64,000 nucleotides of DNA from Verrucomicrobiota bacterium (GTDB lineage: Bacteria; Verrucomicrobiota; Kiritimatiellia; UBA8416; JABMPJ01): the NCBI GenBank assembly GCA_018648805.1, contig JABGQM010000015.1, positions 1 through 64,000 on the forward strand. Direction: 5' to 3'. The notes beneath the pieces were generated by a model. That model searched no databases and was not told the DNA's origin. It saw only the letters and a list, made by a program, of their open reading frames with translations. Every line of letters begins with the position of its first letter. Positions within the stretch are counted from its first letter, which is position 1. The position numbers and the translations under genes were made by a program. Below, one piece after another: positions 1 to 8,849 of the stretch.

Positions 1-1
1 T

Positions 2-280
2 CATCAGATCCAGCCACTGCAACCGGCACAGGTCGAGGCTTACCTGATACATCGGCTCAAGCAGGCCGGGTTGGATCGTCCCTGCTTCGAAGATGCCGCT
101 GTGGAGATGATCGCTTCGGCTTCGGACGGGGTGCCCCGCACGATCAACCTGATCTCACGCACAGCGTGGATCGAGGCGTCGCGTGAGCAGCAGAGCAAGA
201 TCACGCCAAAACATGTTGATGTGGCGTTACGCCTGGTCCCGGTCGCCCGCGACAAGATCGCCGTACCGGCGGCGATCTGA
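2..280 (+). CDS. ExeA/GspA-like AAA ATPase, C-terminal part
   Basis: The open frame enters from the left edge, so only the last 92 residues are visible. They read as the lid and C-terminal helical part of an ExeA/GspA-type AAA ATPase: a proline-leucine turn, then YLIHRLKQAG, then SDGVPRTINLISR, the arginine-containing sensor-2 segment of that family, then a helix with the KITPKHVDVAL ending. ExeA proteins are inner-membrane ATPases that help assemble secretin or type II secretion structures; close relatives serve some transposons. The Walker motifs lie outside the window, so the exact subtype cannot be decided. A GspL/GspM-like pair lies 20 kb away. Confidence 0.6.
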   Translation, partial: HQIQPLQPAQVEAYLIHRLKQAGLDRPCFEDAAVEMIASASDGVPRTINLISRTAWIEASREQQSKITPKHVDVALRLVPVARDKIAVPAAI

Positions 281-286
281 AACCCC

Positions 287-322
287 GTGGCGGGTCCGGA
301 GACTCCGTGCCGGGCTCGCCAC
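287..322 (+). terminator. Possible terminator hairpin after the ExeA-like gene
   Basis: GTGGCG at 287-292 pairs with CGCCAC at 317-322, and CGGAG with CTCCG inside. The hairpin begins 7 bases after the stop codon, but only three T follow, so intrinsic termination would be weak. The remaining gap to 456 shows no other structure. Confidence 0.35.
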
Positions 323-456
323 TTTCGGCCGTGGCCCACGAAACAGTCAGACAATACCGGCCACGTTCCCACGATCTAAACAGAAACTAGCCCCACGGCA
401 GAGCGTGGCGCGCCACACTACACCCGCCCTCATTCAGTAAAGCAAATAGCCCTCTA

Positions 457-837
457 TCAAAACTGACTCAGACGAGAGCCGAAGACGCTCATCAGCTTCA
501 CTGGGAATGGGTTCCATAGCTGTGAAACGATCCAAGGCAAAATGAGCGATAAGATCAGAGCGACGAGCAGGTCTCCACTTCGGTTCTGGTTCCAGATGGG
601 TACTGCGAGAGGAGTACCAGGCTCAAGCTCCCCCTCCTCAAGCTTGTCCTCCCACGGTGGCGGTACCATTGCATCGGGAGGAAATTGCACAGCAGGTCGG
701 TAAGCCCAGATGCCCGGGGGCCTCGGTATTCTTGAGATCGCGTATTCCACCAAGGTCGTGGTAGACATCAGGAGGAACAGCGATATCAGAGGGAGAATCA
801 CAGCGGCATCAATTGTGGATCTCACCAATCCTGTCAT
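457..837 (-). CDS. Small two-helix membrane protein, unknown function
   Basis: 126 residues with a hydrophobic segment at about 10-33, a proline- and acid-rich soluble stretch of roughly 50 residues, and a second hydrophobic segment at about 88-108. It is probably an inner-membrane protein with a short loop domain. The start is supported by AGGAAG a few bases before the ATG. It lies 12 bases downstream of the stop of the small secreted peptide gene at 850-990 on the same strand, so the two are probably co-transcribed. I recognise no family and no catalytic motif. Confidence 0.55.
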   Translation of the reverse strand: MTGLVRSTIDAAVILPLISLFLLMSTTTLVEYAISRIPRPPGIWAYRPAVQFPPDAMVPPPWEDKLEEGELEPGTPLAVPIWNQNRSGDLLVALILSLILPWIVSQLWNPFPVKLMSVFGSRLSQF

Positions 838-849
838 CAGCTTCCTGTC

Positions 850-990
850 TCAACGACAATTACACTTCCCCGGACACCCGATTGCAGCATCACCTTTCTG
901 GTCTACCGGGTTACCGTCTGCCGGGCAAGCGTTAACGGAGAGCGGTAATGCTACCGCAACAACTGCCAGTAGTGTGAGATACCTCTTCAT
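850..990 (-). CDS. Small secreted cysteine-rich peptide
   Basis: A 46-codon gene. It starts MKRYLTLLAVVAVALPL, a clear signal peptide with a basic start and hydrophobic core, and likely cleavage is near VNA. The mature part is about 26 residues and ends in a cysteine-rich tail, GCPGKCNCR, with four cysteines in all. AAGGTG lies 5 bases before the ATG. The short spacing to the membrane-protein gene at 457-837 suggests a pair. The role is unknown: a secreted structural peptide, a metal-binding peptide or a signal are possible. Coding status rests on the ribosome site, the signal peptide and the placement. Confidence 0.5.
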   Translation of the reverse strand: MKRYLTLLAVVAVALPLSVNACPADGNPVDQKGDAAIGCPGKCNCR

Positions 991-1193
991 TGTTCACCTT
1001 CGCTGCTGTCCCTGCTGCGGTCACGCTGCAGTGTCCGAGACTACATAGACATGAGTGGGCTGGCCAGACGATTTCAGCGACTCCATTTCTTCTTGAATCG
1101 TCGGTTGGTTCTGTCACTGTCTCTGCAAAGCTGGCAGCGCACTCGCTGTGCTGTTGTTGCTCGGTGTTAACCGCGTACGTTGCAAGGCGTCGG

Positions 1194-1685
1194 TTAGGTT
1201 TTCGCAGTGGTCAACTGTTGTTCTACAATCGCTATGATCTCTTCTCTCAACGTTTCAGTGACGACGGTCGCAGGCTGTCGATCCGCGAGATCAGACTCTA
1301 CCGATTCTCTGGCCAGACGATCACCGGCCTCAAAAGTGGATGTGCCAAGCGCAGGAAAAATTACCATGAGGGGCGTTGTCCTGTTCGGGGAATCTGCCAT
1401 GCGGATGATGTCAATGACCCTCAATGCCGTTTCCCAGTAGAGTATGTTTCTGTTCATGCTGACGACGGGAATCATAGCCGCCAGCTCCTTGAGGCTCGGA
1501 TCGCTGGGCTTGAGTCCTGGATAGACCTGCCAGTGGATCAGAATCAAGTCATACCGGGTGGCACCGAACATGCCCGCTGCCTTGGCGGCGGTGGGGTACT
1601 CGTCTGCTCTCCCGCCCTTTGCCTCGATGCTTCGCGCCAGTGCCGCCCTGGACTCTCTGTCATTGATGAGCAGTGCTACCTTCAT
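1194..1685 (-). CDS. Degenerate receiver-domain (pseudo-receiver) protein
   Basis: 163 residues. The first 120 look like a response-regulator receiver fold: MKVALLINDRESRAAL, then YDLILIHWQVYPG where a true receiver has the phospho-acceptor Asp after the third strand. Here that position is His, and the N-terminal acidic pair is reduced to N-D, so phosphorylation is unlikely. There is no recognisable output domain, and the C-terminal 40 residues are helical and charged. It lies between the small secreted peptide gene and the TPR gene on the same strand. The family assignment is by pattern only. Confidence 0.5.
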   Translation of the reverse strand: MKVALLINDRESRAALARSIEAKGGRADEYPTAAKAAGMFGATRYDLILIHWQVYPGLKPSDPSLKELAAMIPVVSMNRNILYWETALRVIDIIRMADSPNRTTPLMVIFPALGTSTFEAGDRLARESVESDLADRQPATVVTETLREEIIAIVEQQLTTAKT

Positions 1686-1795
1686 TCCTTCTCCTCCGTA
1701 ACTCAGGTTTCTGGATCGATCAGGTTGACGGTTCGCCTGGGGCCGCGCTCGAATCGGCTTCAGATGATAGCTGTCGATCCTCTGGTTGTGTGAAT

Positions 1796-2404
1796 TCAGT
1801 TGTCAGTTAGGTCTGCAAGCCGTCTGCCTTTGTGATCGATGGCACTGGGGTACAACGTACGCATTGCTTCAAAAAGCTCAGCGGCTTTCTTGTCGTCACC
1901 AGATTCCCTGTAATGATAAGCAAGGTAGTAGCGAGCATACGCCCCAACCTGAACGCCATCGCCATAGAAGCAGTCACTAAAATCCGCGATAGCTTGCTTG
2001 AGGTATTTCTCTCGTTCTTCGCCCTTGGTCATCTGTCCAAGGTAAAGCAATGCGCATCCTGTTCGATTGGCTTTGTCATACTTCTTTATCAGCTCCTTCA
2101 AGCTGTCTTTGCCTTCTTTGGAGTTCCATTGTCTATTGGCGACCTGGTAGAGGGTTTCTATCTCCCTGAGTTCGTCTCGGGTATAGAGTTGGGAATCTTT
2201 ACGCATTCTGGCTCTTGCGTTACTACGCTGTGTGGCAACAACCTGTTCCGCTTTCGTCTTTTCCACAAGTGGGGCGAGGGCGGCCTTGAGTTCTGCCACT
2301 TCCTTCTCCAGCTTCTGTACGCGTGTCTCAAGTGTCGGATCGGCCTGGGCAACAGAGGCGCACGTAACGGTGGCGACAACTATGGCTGCAACTATTTTTC
2401 TCAT
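1796..2404 (-). CDS. Secreted coiled-coil/TPR protein (YbgF-like layout)
   Basis: 202 residues from the chosen start. MRKIVAAIVVATVTCASVAQA is a signal peptide; a coiled coil follows (about 25-60, ETRVQKLEKEVAELKAAL), then helical repeats with a TPR-like YARYYLAYHYRESGDDKKAAELFEAM near the C-terminus. The order of signal peptide, coiled coil and TPR resembles periplasmic CpoB/YbgF, but it is shorter and no tol-pal genes are nearby. An upstream in-frame ATG would add 7 residues, but AAAGGGA sits at the right distance from the start used here. Function is inferred only as periplasmic protein-protein interaction. Confidence 0.6.
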   Translation of the reverse strand: MRKIVAAIVVATVTCASVAQADPTLETRVQKLEKEVAELKAALAPLVEKTKAEQVVATQRSNARARMRKDSQLYTRDELREIETLYQVANRQWNSKEGKDSLKELIKKYDKANRTGCALLYLGQMTKGEEREKYLKQAIADFSDCFYGDGVQVGAYARYYLAYHYRESGDDKKAAELFEAMRTLYPSAIDHKGRRLADLTDN

Positions 2405-2448
2405 GAACGTTCCCTTTCGGCACACAACGATCGTCTTGACGGGCGACC

Positions 2449-3069
2449 CTATCCGTCCACGTCGGTCGGTGCTGGTGAATACTGCTTGATGAGGGCGGCG
2501 GAGCCGGCGCCGCAGCTTATGATGGAGCGCATGGCGTCTTCAACCGGGATATCGACCGGGTGCACGTATTTGCCCGGGAGATGGTAGATGTTGCCGGAGG
2601 TCGGGTTGGGGCCCGTCGGCACAAAAACCGTGAAACTCCCATCATCGTGTTCGTCGGTGATGAAGGCGGAGGCCATGGTCTCGTTGCCGTAGAGCTGGGC
2701 CAGTGCCACAGAAGAGAAGGGCGACTTCTTGTTGCCGAGGAACTGGGCGACGGTCTCTTTGATTAGCGAGTAGCCGGGGGCTTTGAGCAGCACCTTCGCC
2801 TCCAGCACCGCATACATCCATTTCCCGAGTCGGGTCCGCACCGTCACCCCCACGGCGAAGCAGACGAGGAGCAACAGCACGATCACGGCGATGTCCACCA
2901 CCACGCCATGCAGAGGGGAGGTGCTCATCACCAGGGCGGTAATGGGGGCAATGCCCGCCCGCACGAGACCAAACACCCACTTGATGGCAAACAGGAAAAT
3001 GGCCAGGGGGAGGACGACCAACAGGCCACCAATGACGGCGCTCTTAAAAAACTCTTTGGCTTTGCTCAT
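2449..3069 (-). CDS. DUF502 family membrane protein
   Basis: 206 residues. Two transmembrane segments near the N-terminus (GGLLVVLPLAIFLFAIKWVF, and a second around 55-78) are followed by a soluble domain with the DUF502 pattern: a PGYSLIKETVAQFLG-type stretch, a FVPTGPNPTSGNIYHLP segment and a DIPVEDAMRSIISCGA ending. DUF502 proteins are inner-membrane proteins of unsettled function. GAGGAG precedes the ATG. It is the last gene of a probable operon with the CDF exporter, msrA and the anchored protein upstream, all on the minus strand with short gaps or overlaps. Confidence 0.8.
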   Translation of the reverse strand: MSKAKEFFKSAVIGGLLVVLPLAIFLFAIKWVFGLVRAGIAPITALVMSTSPLHGVVVDIAVIVLLLLVCFAVGVTVRTRLGKWMYAVLEAKVLLKAPGYSLIKETVAQFLGNKKSPFSSVALAQLYGNETMASAFITDEHDDGSFTVFVPTGPNPTSGNIYHLPGKYVHPVDIPVEDAMRSIISCGAGSAALIKQYSPAPTDVDG

Positions 3070-3081
3070 ATCTGACTCCTC

Positions 3082-3978
3082 TTATGTGCGTTTGGAGTGA
3101 TCGGGGTCGTAGGGTTCGATGTGAACGATGACGTCGATCACGTTGGGGGCCTTCTCAAAAAGGTGGTCACGCACGTGGTTGGCAATGTCATGACTGCGGA
3201 CGACGGTCATCTCGGCATCCACCAGAACATGCAGGTCGATCTGGAGATGCGCCGCGACGTAGCGGGTGCGGACGTTGTGCACCTCGTGTACGCCGGGTGT
3301 GGCCTCGGCGATGGCGGTGATCTTGCGGCAGATGCTTTCGGGCGCCGCCACATCGGTCAGTTCGCGCAGTCCGGGCCACATGATCCGCCACGCGGTGTGC
3401 AGAATGAAGAGGCAGACCAGCAAGGCCCCGATCGAATCCAGGAAGCTCAAGGCCGGGACAAAACGCGCGCCGGCCACGGCCAGGGCGGTAGGGATGGAGC
3501 TGAGGGCGTCGGAGCGGTGGTGTAGCGCGTTGGCTTCGAGTGCCATGCTGCCGATGTGCTTGCCGCGGTGCAGGGTCCAGCGGTAGAGCAGCTCCTTCGA
3601 GATCATGGAGATCATCGCTGCCGCGAAGGCGATCATGCCGGGGGGGTGCTCGACGGGCTCGCGGAAGGCGGTCAGGGCGGACCCGCCAAGGCCGAGACCG
3701 GCCGCGGCCAGCATGGCGCCGACGAAGAGGGCCACCATCGTTTCAAAGCGGCGGTGCCCGTAGGGATGTGAGCTGTCGGGGGGCTTGTTCCATACGAGCG
3801 AGCCGGCCAGGACGGCGATGTCGGTTGTCAGGTCGGAGAGACTGTGCACCGCATCGGCCACGACGGCGCGACTGTGCCCGAGCGTACCGGCGACAAACTT
3901 GATCGCACAGAGCGCCAGGTTGACCAGTAACCCGACCAGCGTGACCTGGCGTACCGTATGGTCATTCGCCTGACTCAT
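3082..3978 (-). CDS. Cation diffusion facilitator (CDF) metal exporter
   Basis: 298 residues with about six membrane helices and a C-terminal cytoplasmic domain. The two CDF metal sites are visible: [12 protein letters not shown] in helix 2 and HHRSDALSS in helix 5. The C-terminal domain (about 205-295) carries the His/Asp-rich [21 protein letters not shown] typical of CDF dimerisation domains. Family members export Zn, Fe, Mn, Co or Cd in exchange for protons; substrate cannot be read from sequence alone. Its ATG overlaps the stop of msrA by four bases (ATGA), so translation is probably coupled. Confidence 0.88.
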   Translation of the reverse strand: MSQANDHTVRQVTLVGLLVNLALCAIKFVAGTLGHSRAVVADAVHSLSDLTTDIAVLAGSLVWNKPPDSSHPYGHRRFETMVALFVGAMLAAAGLGLGGSALTAFREPVEHPPGMIAFAAAMISMISKELLYRWTLHRGKHIGSMALEANALHHRSDALSSIPTALAVAGARFVPALSFLDSIGALLVCLFILHTAWRIMWPGLRELTDVAAPESICRKITAIAEATPGVHEVHNVRTRYVAAHLQIDLHVLVDAEMTVVRSHDIANHVRDHLFEKAPNVIDVIVHIEPYDPDHSKRT

Positions 3979-4622
3979 GGGGTGGCATCCAGCTTGAGCT
4001 TACGCAGCTTGGGCTTGATGACGAACGAGCAGTAGGGCGCCTCGGCGTTGTTCCTGAAGTAGTCCTGGTGGTAGTTCTCGGCCGGATAGAAGGTGACGGC
4101 GGGGGTGATCTCCGTCACGATCGGATCCCCCTTGGAGGTCTCCTTGGCCAGCGCCGCGCGTGAGGCCTCGGCTTCGACTTTCTGTTCCTCTGAATGGGTG
4201 AAGATAGCCGAACGATACTGCGTGCCGACATCCCCGCCCTGGCGGTTGAGTGTGGTGGGATCGTGCATGCGCCAGAAGAGGTCGAGCAGGTCGCCGTATG
4301 AAACCCGCTCGGGATCGAACGTGATCTGCGTGGCCTCGGCATGACCGGTCTCGCCGCTGCAGATCTGCTTGTAGGTCGGATCAACTGTCTGCCCGCCGAT
4401 GTAGCCGGAGGTCACGGCCGTGACACCGTCGATGGCCTCGAAGACGGCCTCGGTACACCAGAAGCATCCGGCGGCCAAGGTGGCGGTCTCTGTGTGCGTG
4501 GGGGAGTCGGGAGTGGGCATGGGATGCTCCTTCATACTGGGGGCCTGCGAGCACGACAGCGTCCCCAGGAGGAGGGCGGTGCCGGTCAGCAGCTTTAGGG
4601 GCGCGTGGCTCAGGGTTTTCAT
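3975..4622 (-). CDS. msrA: Peptide-methionine (S)-S-oxide reductase, lipoprotein form
   Basis: 215 residues. The N-terminus is a lipoprotein signal with lipobox LGTLSC (Cys24), so the enzyme is probably anchored outside the inner membrane. The catalytic motif [11 protein letters not shown] has the nucleophile Cys53 and a second Cys56; other MsrA signatures are [20 protein letters not shown] and NYHQDYF. MsrA reduces the S-epimer of methionine sulfoxide in proteins, here presumably in the periplasm. The gene lies 14 bases after the anchored protein and overlaps the CDF gene, suggesting an envelope-stress operon. Confidence 0.92.
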   Translation of the reverse strand: MKTLSHAPLKLLTGTALLLGTLSCSQAPSMKEHPMPTPDSPTHTETATLAAGCFWCTEAVFEAIDGVTAVTSGYIGGQTVDPTYKQICSGETGHAEATQITFDPERVSYGDLLDLFWRMHDPTTLNRQGGDVGTQYRSAIFTHSEEQKVEAEASRAALAKETSKGDPIVTEITPAVTFYPAENYHQDYFRNNAEAPYCSFVIKPKLRKLKLDATP

Positions 4623-4636
4623 AGGGGAAGTATAGC

Positions 4637-5581
4637 CTACTTGGGGAGTGGCGTCAGTTGGAAGTCGAGGGCAATGTCGACCGGTACCCAGTGCGGGATC
4701 CGCTTCTTCATGAACTTCTTCTTACTCTTGCGTCGGTCGAGCGCTTTCTCGAGCGTCCGTTCCAGTTTCTCCGAGGCGGAGCTATCGAACCACTCCTGCA
4801 GGTTCTCGATGTTGATGCGCAGGTCGCGCATGTCAACGTCGTACCAGAAGCCGTAGCCGGTGTGATCGTAGAGTACGCGCACGTCGATGATGCCGTTGAG
4901 CCGGCTCACGCGGCCGTCGGTCGTGATGCGGACACGCTTGTCATCCAGCTTGATGCGCATGTTGCCGGTGGCGGAGAAGGAAAAGCGCCGGCGCGTTACC
5001 GGTTCGGGGACATAGTCCTCGACTGAACGCAGAGTGAAGGTGGTGAAGGTGGGGCGGTAGATGATGCGGTACTCCCCGAACATGTGTTCTTCTTCGCTGG
5101 CCAGGTCATCTTCGAGTTCCTCTTTGAAGATGGTGTTCATGACCGTTGCGGGGATGCGGCAGACCAGGTGCGGGCGGCGGCCTATATCGCATGAGACCGC
5201 GACAATCAGGGGGAGATCGGTTTCAACCGGCAGGTCCAGCGCGGCACGCTTGACGCTGCCATGCAGGATGACCCGGTCATGCGCAATGCCGGGCGGAAGC
5301 CAGCGGGTAGCCGGAATGGCCTGGTTGATCATCTCTTCGGCCCGCTCGGGGCTGATGATCAGAAGCACCCCGAAGTCGGGGCAGGGGGGTGGGGCACCCG
5401 AAGCGAGGCGGTCGAGCACCACAAAATCGGAAATCTCGATGGGAAGAAAGGGAGGCACCACCCAGCGGGTCAGCGCTTTGCCGATGTGGCCGCTGACCCA
5501 GAGGAGCGCGAGTGTACACAACAGGGCTATCGTTAACAGGCGCCAGCGCGGTTTCGATCCCTCTCTGTTGTCCACCGTCAC
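4637..5581 (-). CDS. Membrane-anchored envelope protein, unknown function
   Basis: 314 residues. A single N-terminal hydrophobic helix (about 15-32, [17 protein letters not shown]) looks like an uncleaved anchor, followed by a long soluble region rich in beta-strand pattern, with [18 protein letters not shown], a [17 protein letters not shown] segment and a basic [14 protein letters not shown] tail. The overall look recalls AsmA-like or lipid-binding periplasmic proteins, but I see no diagnostic motif and do not assign a family. It is the first gene of the probable operon continuing into msrA, the CDF exporter and DUF502. Confidence 0.65.
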   Translation of the reverse strand: MTVDNREGSKPRWRLLTIALLCTLALLWVSGHIGKALTRWVVPPFLPIEISDFVVLDRLASGAPPPCPDFGVLLIISPERAEEMINQAIPATRWLPPGIAHDRVILHGSVKRAALDLPVETDLPLIVAVSCDIGRRPHLVCRIPATVMNTIFKEELEDDLASEEEHMFGEYRIIYRPTFTTFTLRSVEDYVPEPVTRRRFSFSATGNMRIKLDDKRVRITTDGRVSRLNGIIDVRVLYDHTGYGFWYDVDMRDLRINIENLQEWFDSSASEKLERTLEKALDRRKSKKKFMKKRIPHWVPVDIALDFQLTPLPK

Positions 5582-5677
5582 ACTCCCCGGATCATGCCCT
5601 CCCGCGTGCTCGCCTGCTCAAGGCCAGCCCTGAGCAAGATCGACGTAAGTCGATCGCGTCGAAGCCCGTCGGCGAAT

Positions 5678-5698
5678 CGTTCACCTCCTTGGTGAACG
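5678..5698 (-). terminator. Hairpin just downstream of the YdiY-like gene
   Basis: CGTTCACC pairs perfectly with GGTGAACG around a 5-base loop, 8 bases beyond the stop codon of the upstream minus-strand gene. No T-run follows, so it may be a 3-prime end stabiliser or weak terminator. Confidence 0.35.
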
Positions 5699-5705
5699 GT
5701 TCGGG

Positions 5706-6467
5706 TTAGGGCTTATAGACGAGCGCGGCAATCAGCGCCAGATCGTTCTGGTCGAGTCCGGCCGGCGGATCGCTGTCGTAACGGTCCTGGGCGACCACGC
5801 GCAGGCTTAGTGTGCTGTTCAGCACGGTCTCGGTACCGATCTCGGCGTTGACCATGTAGACGGAAAAGTCGTCCAGGCTGGGCAGATATTCGACCGAGGC
5901 CCAGCATTTGGCGGTTTCGCTGAAGATATGGTCGTGACGCGCGGCCAGCCGCAAGTAGAGCCCGTCGTCATTGTCGCCCGACTCGAACTCTTCAACGATG
6001 TAGGCCAGGCCCGCTTCGAGGCCGAGTTTGTCCTTGTCCGTATCCATCGCGTAAGCACCGCCACCGGCACCGATGGTGACGCGGTAGTCAATGCCCGCAA
6101 TCTCGTCGTGCAACACGCTGTTGTCCGAGTAGATGTAGGGAACCCCCAGCTTACGTTTGACGTTGGCGTAGGCCTTGGCATTCTGGGTGTTCTTCTGCGT
6201 ATCTTCGCTGCCATCGGCGGCCGTCACGGTGGTCTCGCCGTAGTTGGCCTCGATCCCGAAGCGGTACGCCATGTCGTCGGTGTCACGCTCGGTGGTCAAT
6301 GCGGCATTGATCCCCACGTTGTCGGTATTGCCCTTGTTCAGGTTGGCGCCGACCGCTAGGGAGGTATCCCAGTCATCGGCGTTGGCCTCGTCGGCTGCCA
6401 TAGCGGTGACGGCCATGGCCGCCACCGCGATAAGTGTGAATAGAGTCATCTTGTTAAATAGTGTCAT
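5706..6467 (-). CDS. YdiY-like outer-membrane beta-barrel protein (DUF481)
   Basis: 253 residues with a signal peptide (cleavage near AMA-ADEANA) and alternating hydrophobic strands ending in ALVYKP, as in outer-membrane barrels. Pattern elements of the DUF481/YdiY family are present: WDTSLAVGANLNKGNTDNVGINAALT near the N-terminus, paired strands with many Asp, and a late VEYLPSLDDFSVYMVNAEIG. YdiY-type proteins are salt- or acid-induced outer-membrane proteins of unknown transport role. An internal ATG at residue 7 is possible but has no better ribosome site. Confidence 0.75.
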   Translation of the reverse strand: MTLFNKMTLFTLIAVAAMAVTAMAADEANADDWDTSLAVGANLNKGNTDNVGINAALTTERDTDDMAYRFGIEANYGETTVTAADGSEDTQKNTQNAKAYANVKRKLGVPYIYSDNSVLHDEIAGIDYRVTIGAGGGAYAMDTDKDKLGLEAGLAYIVEEFESGDNDDGLYLRLAARHDHIFSETAKCWASVEYLPSLDDFSVYMVNAEIGTETVLNSTLSLRVVAQDRYDSDPPAGLDQNDLALIAALVYKP

Positions 6468-6505
6468 CGTGTTTCTTTCTGTTACTTATATTTGTGGCAA
6501 CGCGA

Positions 6506-7321
6506 CTAGGCGTCACCATCCTTGATCAGGTGAACATCCCGCTGCGGGAACGGAATGCTGATGCCGTCGGTATCGAAACGCCGTTTCATGGCTTCATTAA
6601 TCGCGAAGAAGACATCCCAGTAATCGGCCGTCTTGCACCACGGGCGCACCGCGAAGTTCACGCTGCTATCGCCCAGTTCAGCCACGCCCACGGTCGGGGC
6701 CGGGTCTTCGAGCACACGCGCATCGGCACCGATAACGTCGTTGATGGCCGTCTTGACCTTGTCGAGATCGTCGCCGTAGCCTACGCCAAAGACCATGTCA
6801 ACCCGCCGGCAATCCTTGGCTGAGTAGTTGATGATGTTGCTGCCAGTCATGCCCGCATTCGGCACGATGACCTTCTTGTTGTCGGGGGTCTTGAGCTGCG
6901 TGGTGAAGATCTCGATCTCTTCCACAACGCCGGATGTTCCGCCACCTTCAATGTAGTCGCCTACCTTGAAAGGCTTGAAAATGAGCATCAACACGCCGGC
7001 CGCAAAGTTCGCCAGCGAGCCCTGCAATGCCAAGCCAACCGCCAAGCCGGCCGCACCGAGTACGGCGACAAACGAGGCTGTCTGGATGTTGAGTTTGCTG
7101 AGCGCGGCGATGATGATGAACGTCATCATGGCAATGTAGCTCAGGCTCCCCACGAAAGAGACCAGGGCCGGATCGACCTTGCTCTTCTCCATGAGTGAGC
7201 GGATGATTGTTCGCACCAGCTTTGCCACCAGGCGTCCGATGAGCAGAATGAGAATGGCGCCTACGAGCTTCATGCCGTATGTCGCCGCGAATTCCTGTAG
7301 TTTTGTAACAATAGTTTCCAT
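6506..7321 (-). CDS. mscS: Small-conductance mechanosensitive channel
   Basis: 271 residues, close to E. coli MscS in size. Three N-terminal membrane helices are followed by the MscS core: the pore-lining VAVLGAAGLAVGLALQGSLANFAAGVLML helix, then FKPFKVGDYIEGGGTSGVVEEIEIFTT and the beta domain with VPNAGMTGSNIINYS. The C-terminal vestibule ends near FPQRDVHL. It opens on membrane tension to release solutes during osmotic downshock. A strong AAAGGAGGAAG site precedes the start. It is separated from the FadL-like gene upstream by a hairpin. Confidence 0.9.
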   Translation of the reverse strand: METIVTKLQEFAATYGMKLVGAILILLIGRLVAKLVRTIIRSLMEKSKVDPALVSFVGSLSYIAMMTFIIIAALSKLNIQTASFVAVLGAAGLAVGLALQGSLANFAAGVLMLIFKPFKVGDYIEGGGTSGVVEEIEIFTTQLKTPDNKKVIVPNAGMTGSNIINYSAKDCRRVDMVFGVGYGDDLDKVKTAINDVIGADARVLEDPAPTVGVAELGDSSVNFAVRPWCKTADYWDVFFAINEAMKRRFDTDGISIPFPQRDVHLIKDGDA

Positions 7322-7389
7322 TGCTTCCTCCTTTTGATTGCGCTGAATATACGTGGATCACTCAGCTGTTCAAGCGCAAAGGACAGGGC

Positions 7390-7415
7390 ATCCGTAGGCC
7401 CTTGGCCCTACGGAT
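7390..7415 (-). terminator. Hairpin between FadL-like gene and mscS
   Basis: ATCCGTAGG at 7390-7398 pairs perfectly with CCTACGGAT at 7407-7415. It lies 17 bases after the stop of the FadL-like gene. A T-run is missing, so termination efficiency is uncertain. Confidence 0.4.
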
Positions 7416-7432
7416 ACTCCGTCTGTTCCCTG

Positions 7433-8668
7433 CTACATCGCCCACTTGAGCTGTAGGCTGACAATATCGACATCGCCCTCGTAGGTGCCGACCAGGGCCG
7501 CGCCCGCCGTGGGGTCATAGACGTCGATGACGTCTGAGTCGTTGAACCAGATGTGGACGTACCCGACATCAAGTGTCAACGCATCGGTCAGGTCGAGTCC
7601 GGCCCCAGCGGCCAGCCACGTGCGGTCGGCATCTGGGATGCGTGCCGTACGGTGCTCTGCATCTGGCACGGGTGACTGGTCGTGCGCCACGCCGGTGCGC
7701 AGCACGAGGCCGTCGTTGACCTGGTAGGTCAGGCCCACGGCGACGCGCCAGGTGTCTTCCCAACTTTCATCTTTCGTGCTCAGGATGCTGTCGTCATCCT
7801 TGACGACGGTCAGATCTTCGAACGAACTCCAGCCGGTCCATGCGGCATCGGCCTGGAGTGATAGGGTGTCGCACAGTGGGATATGCAGGCCGATTGCGGC
7901 GGTTTCCGGCAGTTCGAGGTCGGCCGTGCCGCCTTCGCTGGGCAGGGGGCCGATGCGGATGTCGCCATCAAGCTCATGATCAATCGCGGAACGGTAGCTC
8001 AGACCGACGCGGACTCCGCAGGGCAGTGTGCACATGGCGCCCAGGTTGTACCCGTAGGCCCAGTCATCGCCTTCGACGGTGGCCAGTCCATCCACACCGG
8101 GAGCCAGCGGCACGGCGCTGATCAGCGTGGCATCGGCGTGCTCGGCCGTGAAGCCGGCTCCGATCGAGAGGCTTTCACTCAACTTGATCGCGAGAGTCGG
8201 GTTGATATCGAGAGTGACTAGTTCGGTCTCCACGGCAGCGTAGCGGCCGATCCAGTCGGCGTCATACCTGGTCTTCAATCCGTAGGGCGCAAAGACGCCG
8301 ATACCGGCCGTGATCGTATCACTGATGCCCATTACCGCGTAGAAGTTGGGGACCCAGGCATCGACGCCCGCATCGCCACCGCTGCCGCCGCCAATCGGGG
8401 TCGAGCCCGTGTCCTTAAACGTGAAAGATGGCAGGATCGAATTGATCCCGACAATGACCTCAACGTTCGAGATGCTGGCAATGCCGGCTGGGTTCCAGTA
8501 AATGGCCCCCGCATCTTCGTTGTTGGCTGTGGCACCGGCGAATGCGGTGCCGATTCGGCTGGGACTCTGCTCAATGATGGCGAATCCGGATCCGCTTGCG
8601 ATGGGTACCATCGCGCACAGAACCAGAGCCGACAGCATGGCCCGGATCAATGTATGGTTCTTCAGCAT
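7433..8668 (-). CDS. OmpP1/FadL/TodX family outer-membrane transport protein
   Basis: 411 residues. After a signal peptide the mature N-terminus SGFAIIEQSPSRIGTAFAG is the classical FadL hatch segment, with NNEDAGAIYWNPAGIA next, a motif found in nearly all members. The rest is a 14-strand barrel pattern with HIPLCDTLSLQADAAWTGWSSFE and a terminal aromatic-rich strand. FadL proteins move long-chain fatty acids or other hydrophobic molecules across the outer membrane. AAGGGGAGAG precedes the start. Substrate is not determinable here and no fad genes are adjacent. Confidence 0.85.
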   Translation of the reverse strand: MLKNHTLIRAMLSALVLCAMVPIASGSGFAIIEQSPSRIGTAFAGATANNEDAGAIYWNPAGIASISNVEVIVGINSILPSFTFKDTGSTPIGGGSGGDAGVDAWVPNFYAVMGISDTITAGIGVFAPYGLKTRYDADWIGRYAAVETELVTLDINPTLAIKLSESLSIGAGFTAEHADATLISAVPLAPGVDGLATVEGDDWAYGYNLGAMCTLPCGVRVGLSYRSAIDHELDGDIRIGPLPSEGGTADLELPETAAIGLHIPLCDTLSLQADAAWTGWSSFEDLTVVKDDDSILSTKDESWEDTWRVAVGLTYQVNDGLVLRTGVAHDQSPVPDAEHRTARIPDADRTWLAAGAGLDLTDALTLDVGYVHIWFNDSDVIDVYDPTAGAALVGTYEGDVDIVSLQLKWAM

Positions 8669-8849
8669 ACTCTCCCCTTATGGTTGGTTGTATTGTATGG
8701 ACAGGACACGGGCTAACAACGTGTCCCGCTTTTTGGCACCGTAGCGAATGACCATGCCGTCGTCCAGCGTCCATCGCGACGTGTTTTATAATACGGCGGA
8801 GTGGCTTCCGGCTTGCTGATGCCCTCTGGTTAAGATAGAACGGTACGCC

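Noticed and set aside
932-1117. 61-codon minus-strand frame
   Set aside because: It overlaps the better supported secreted-peptide gene and has no ribosome site or family features.
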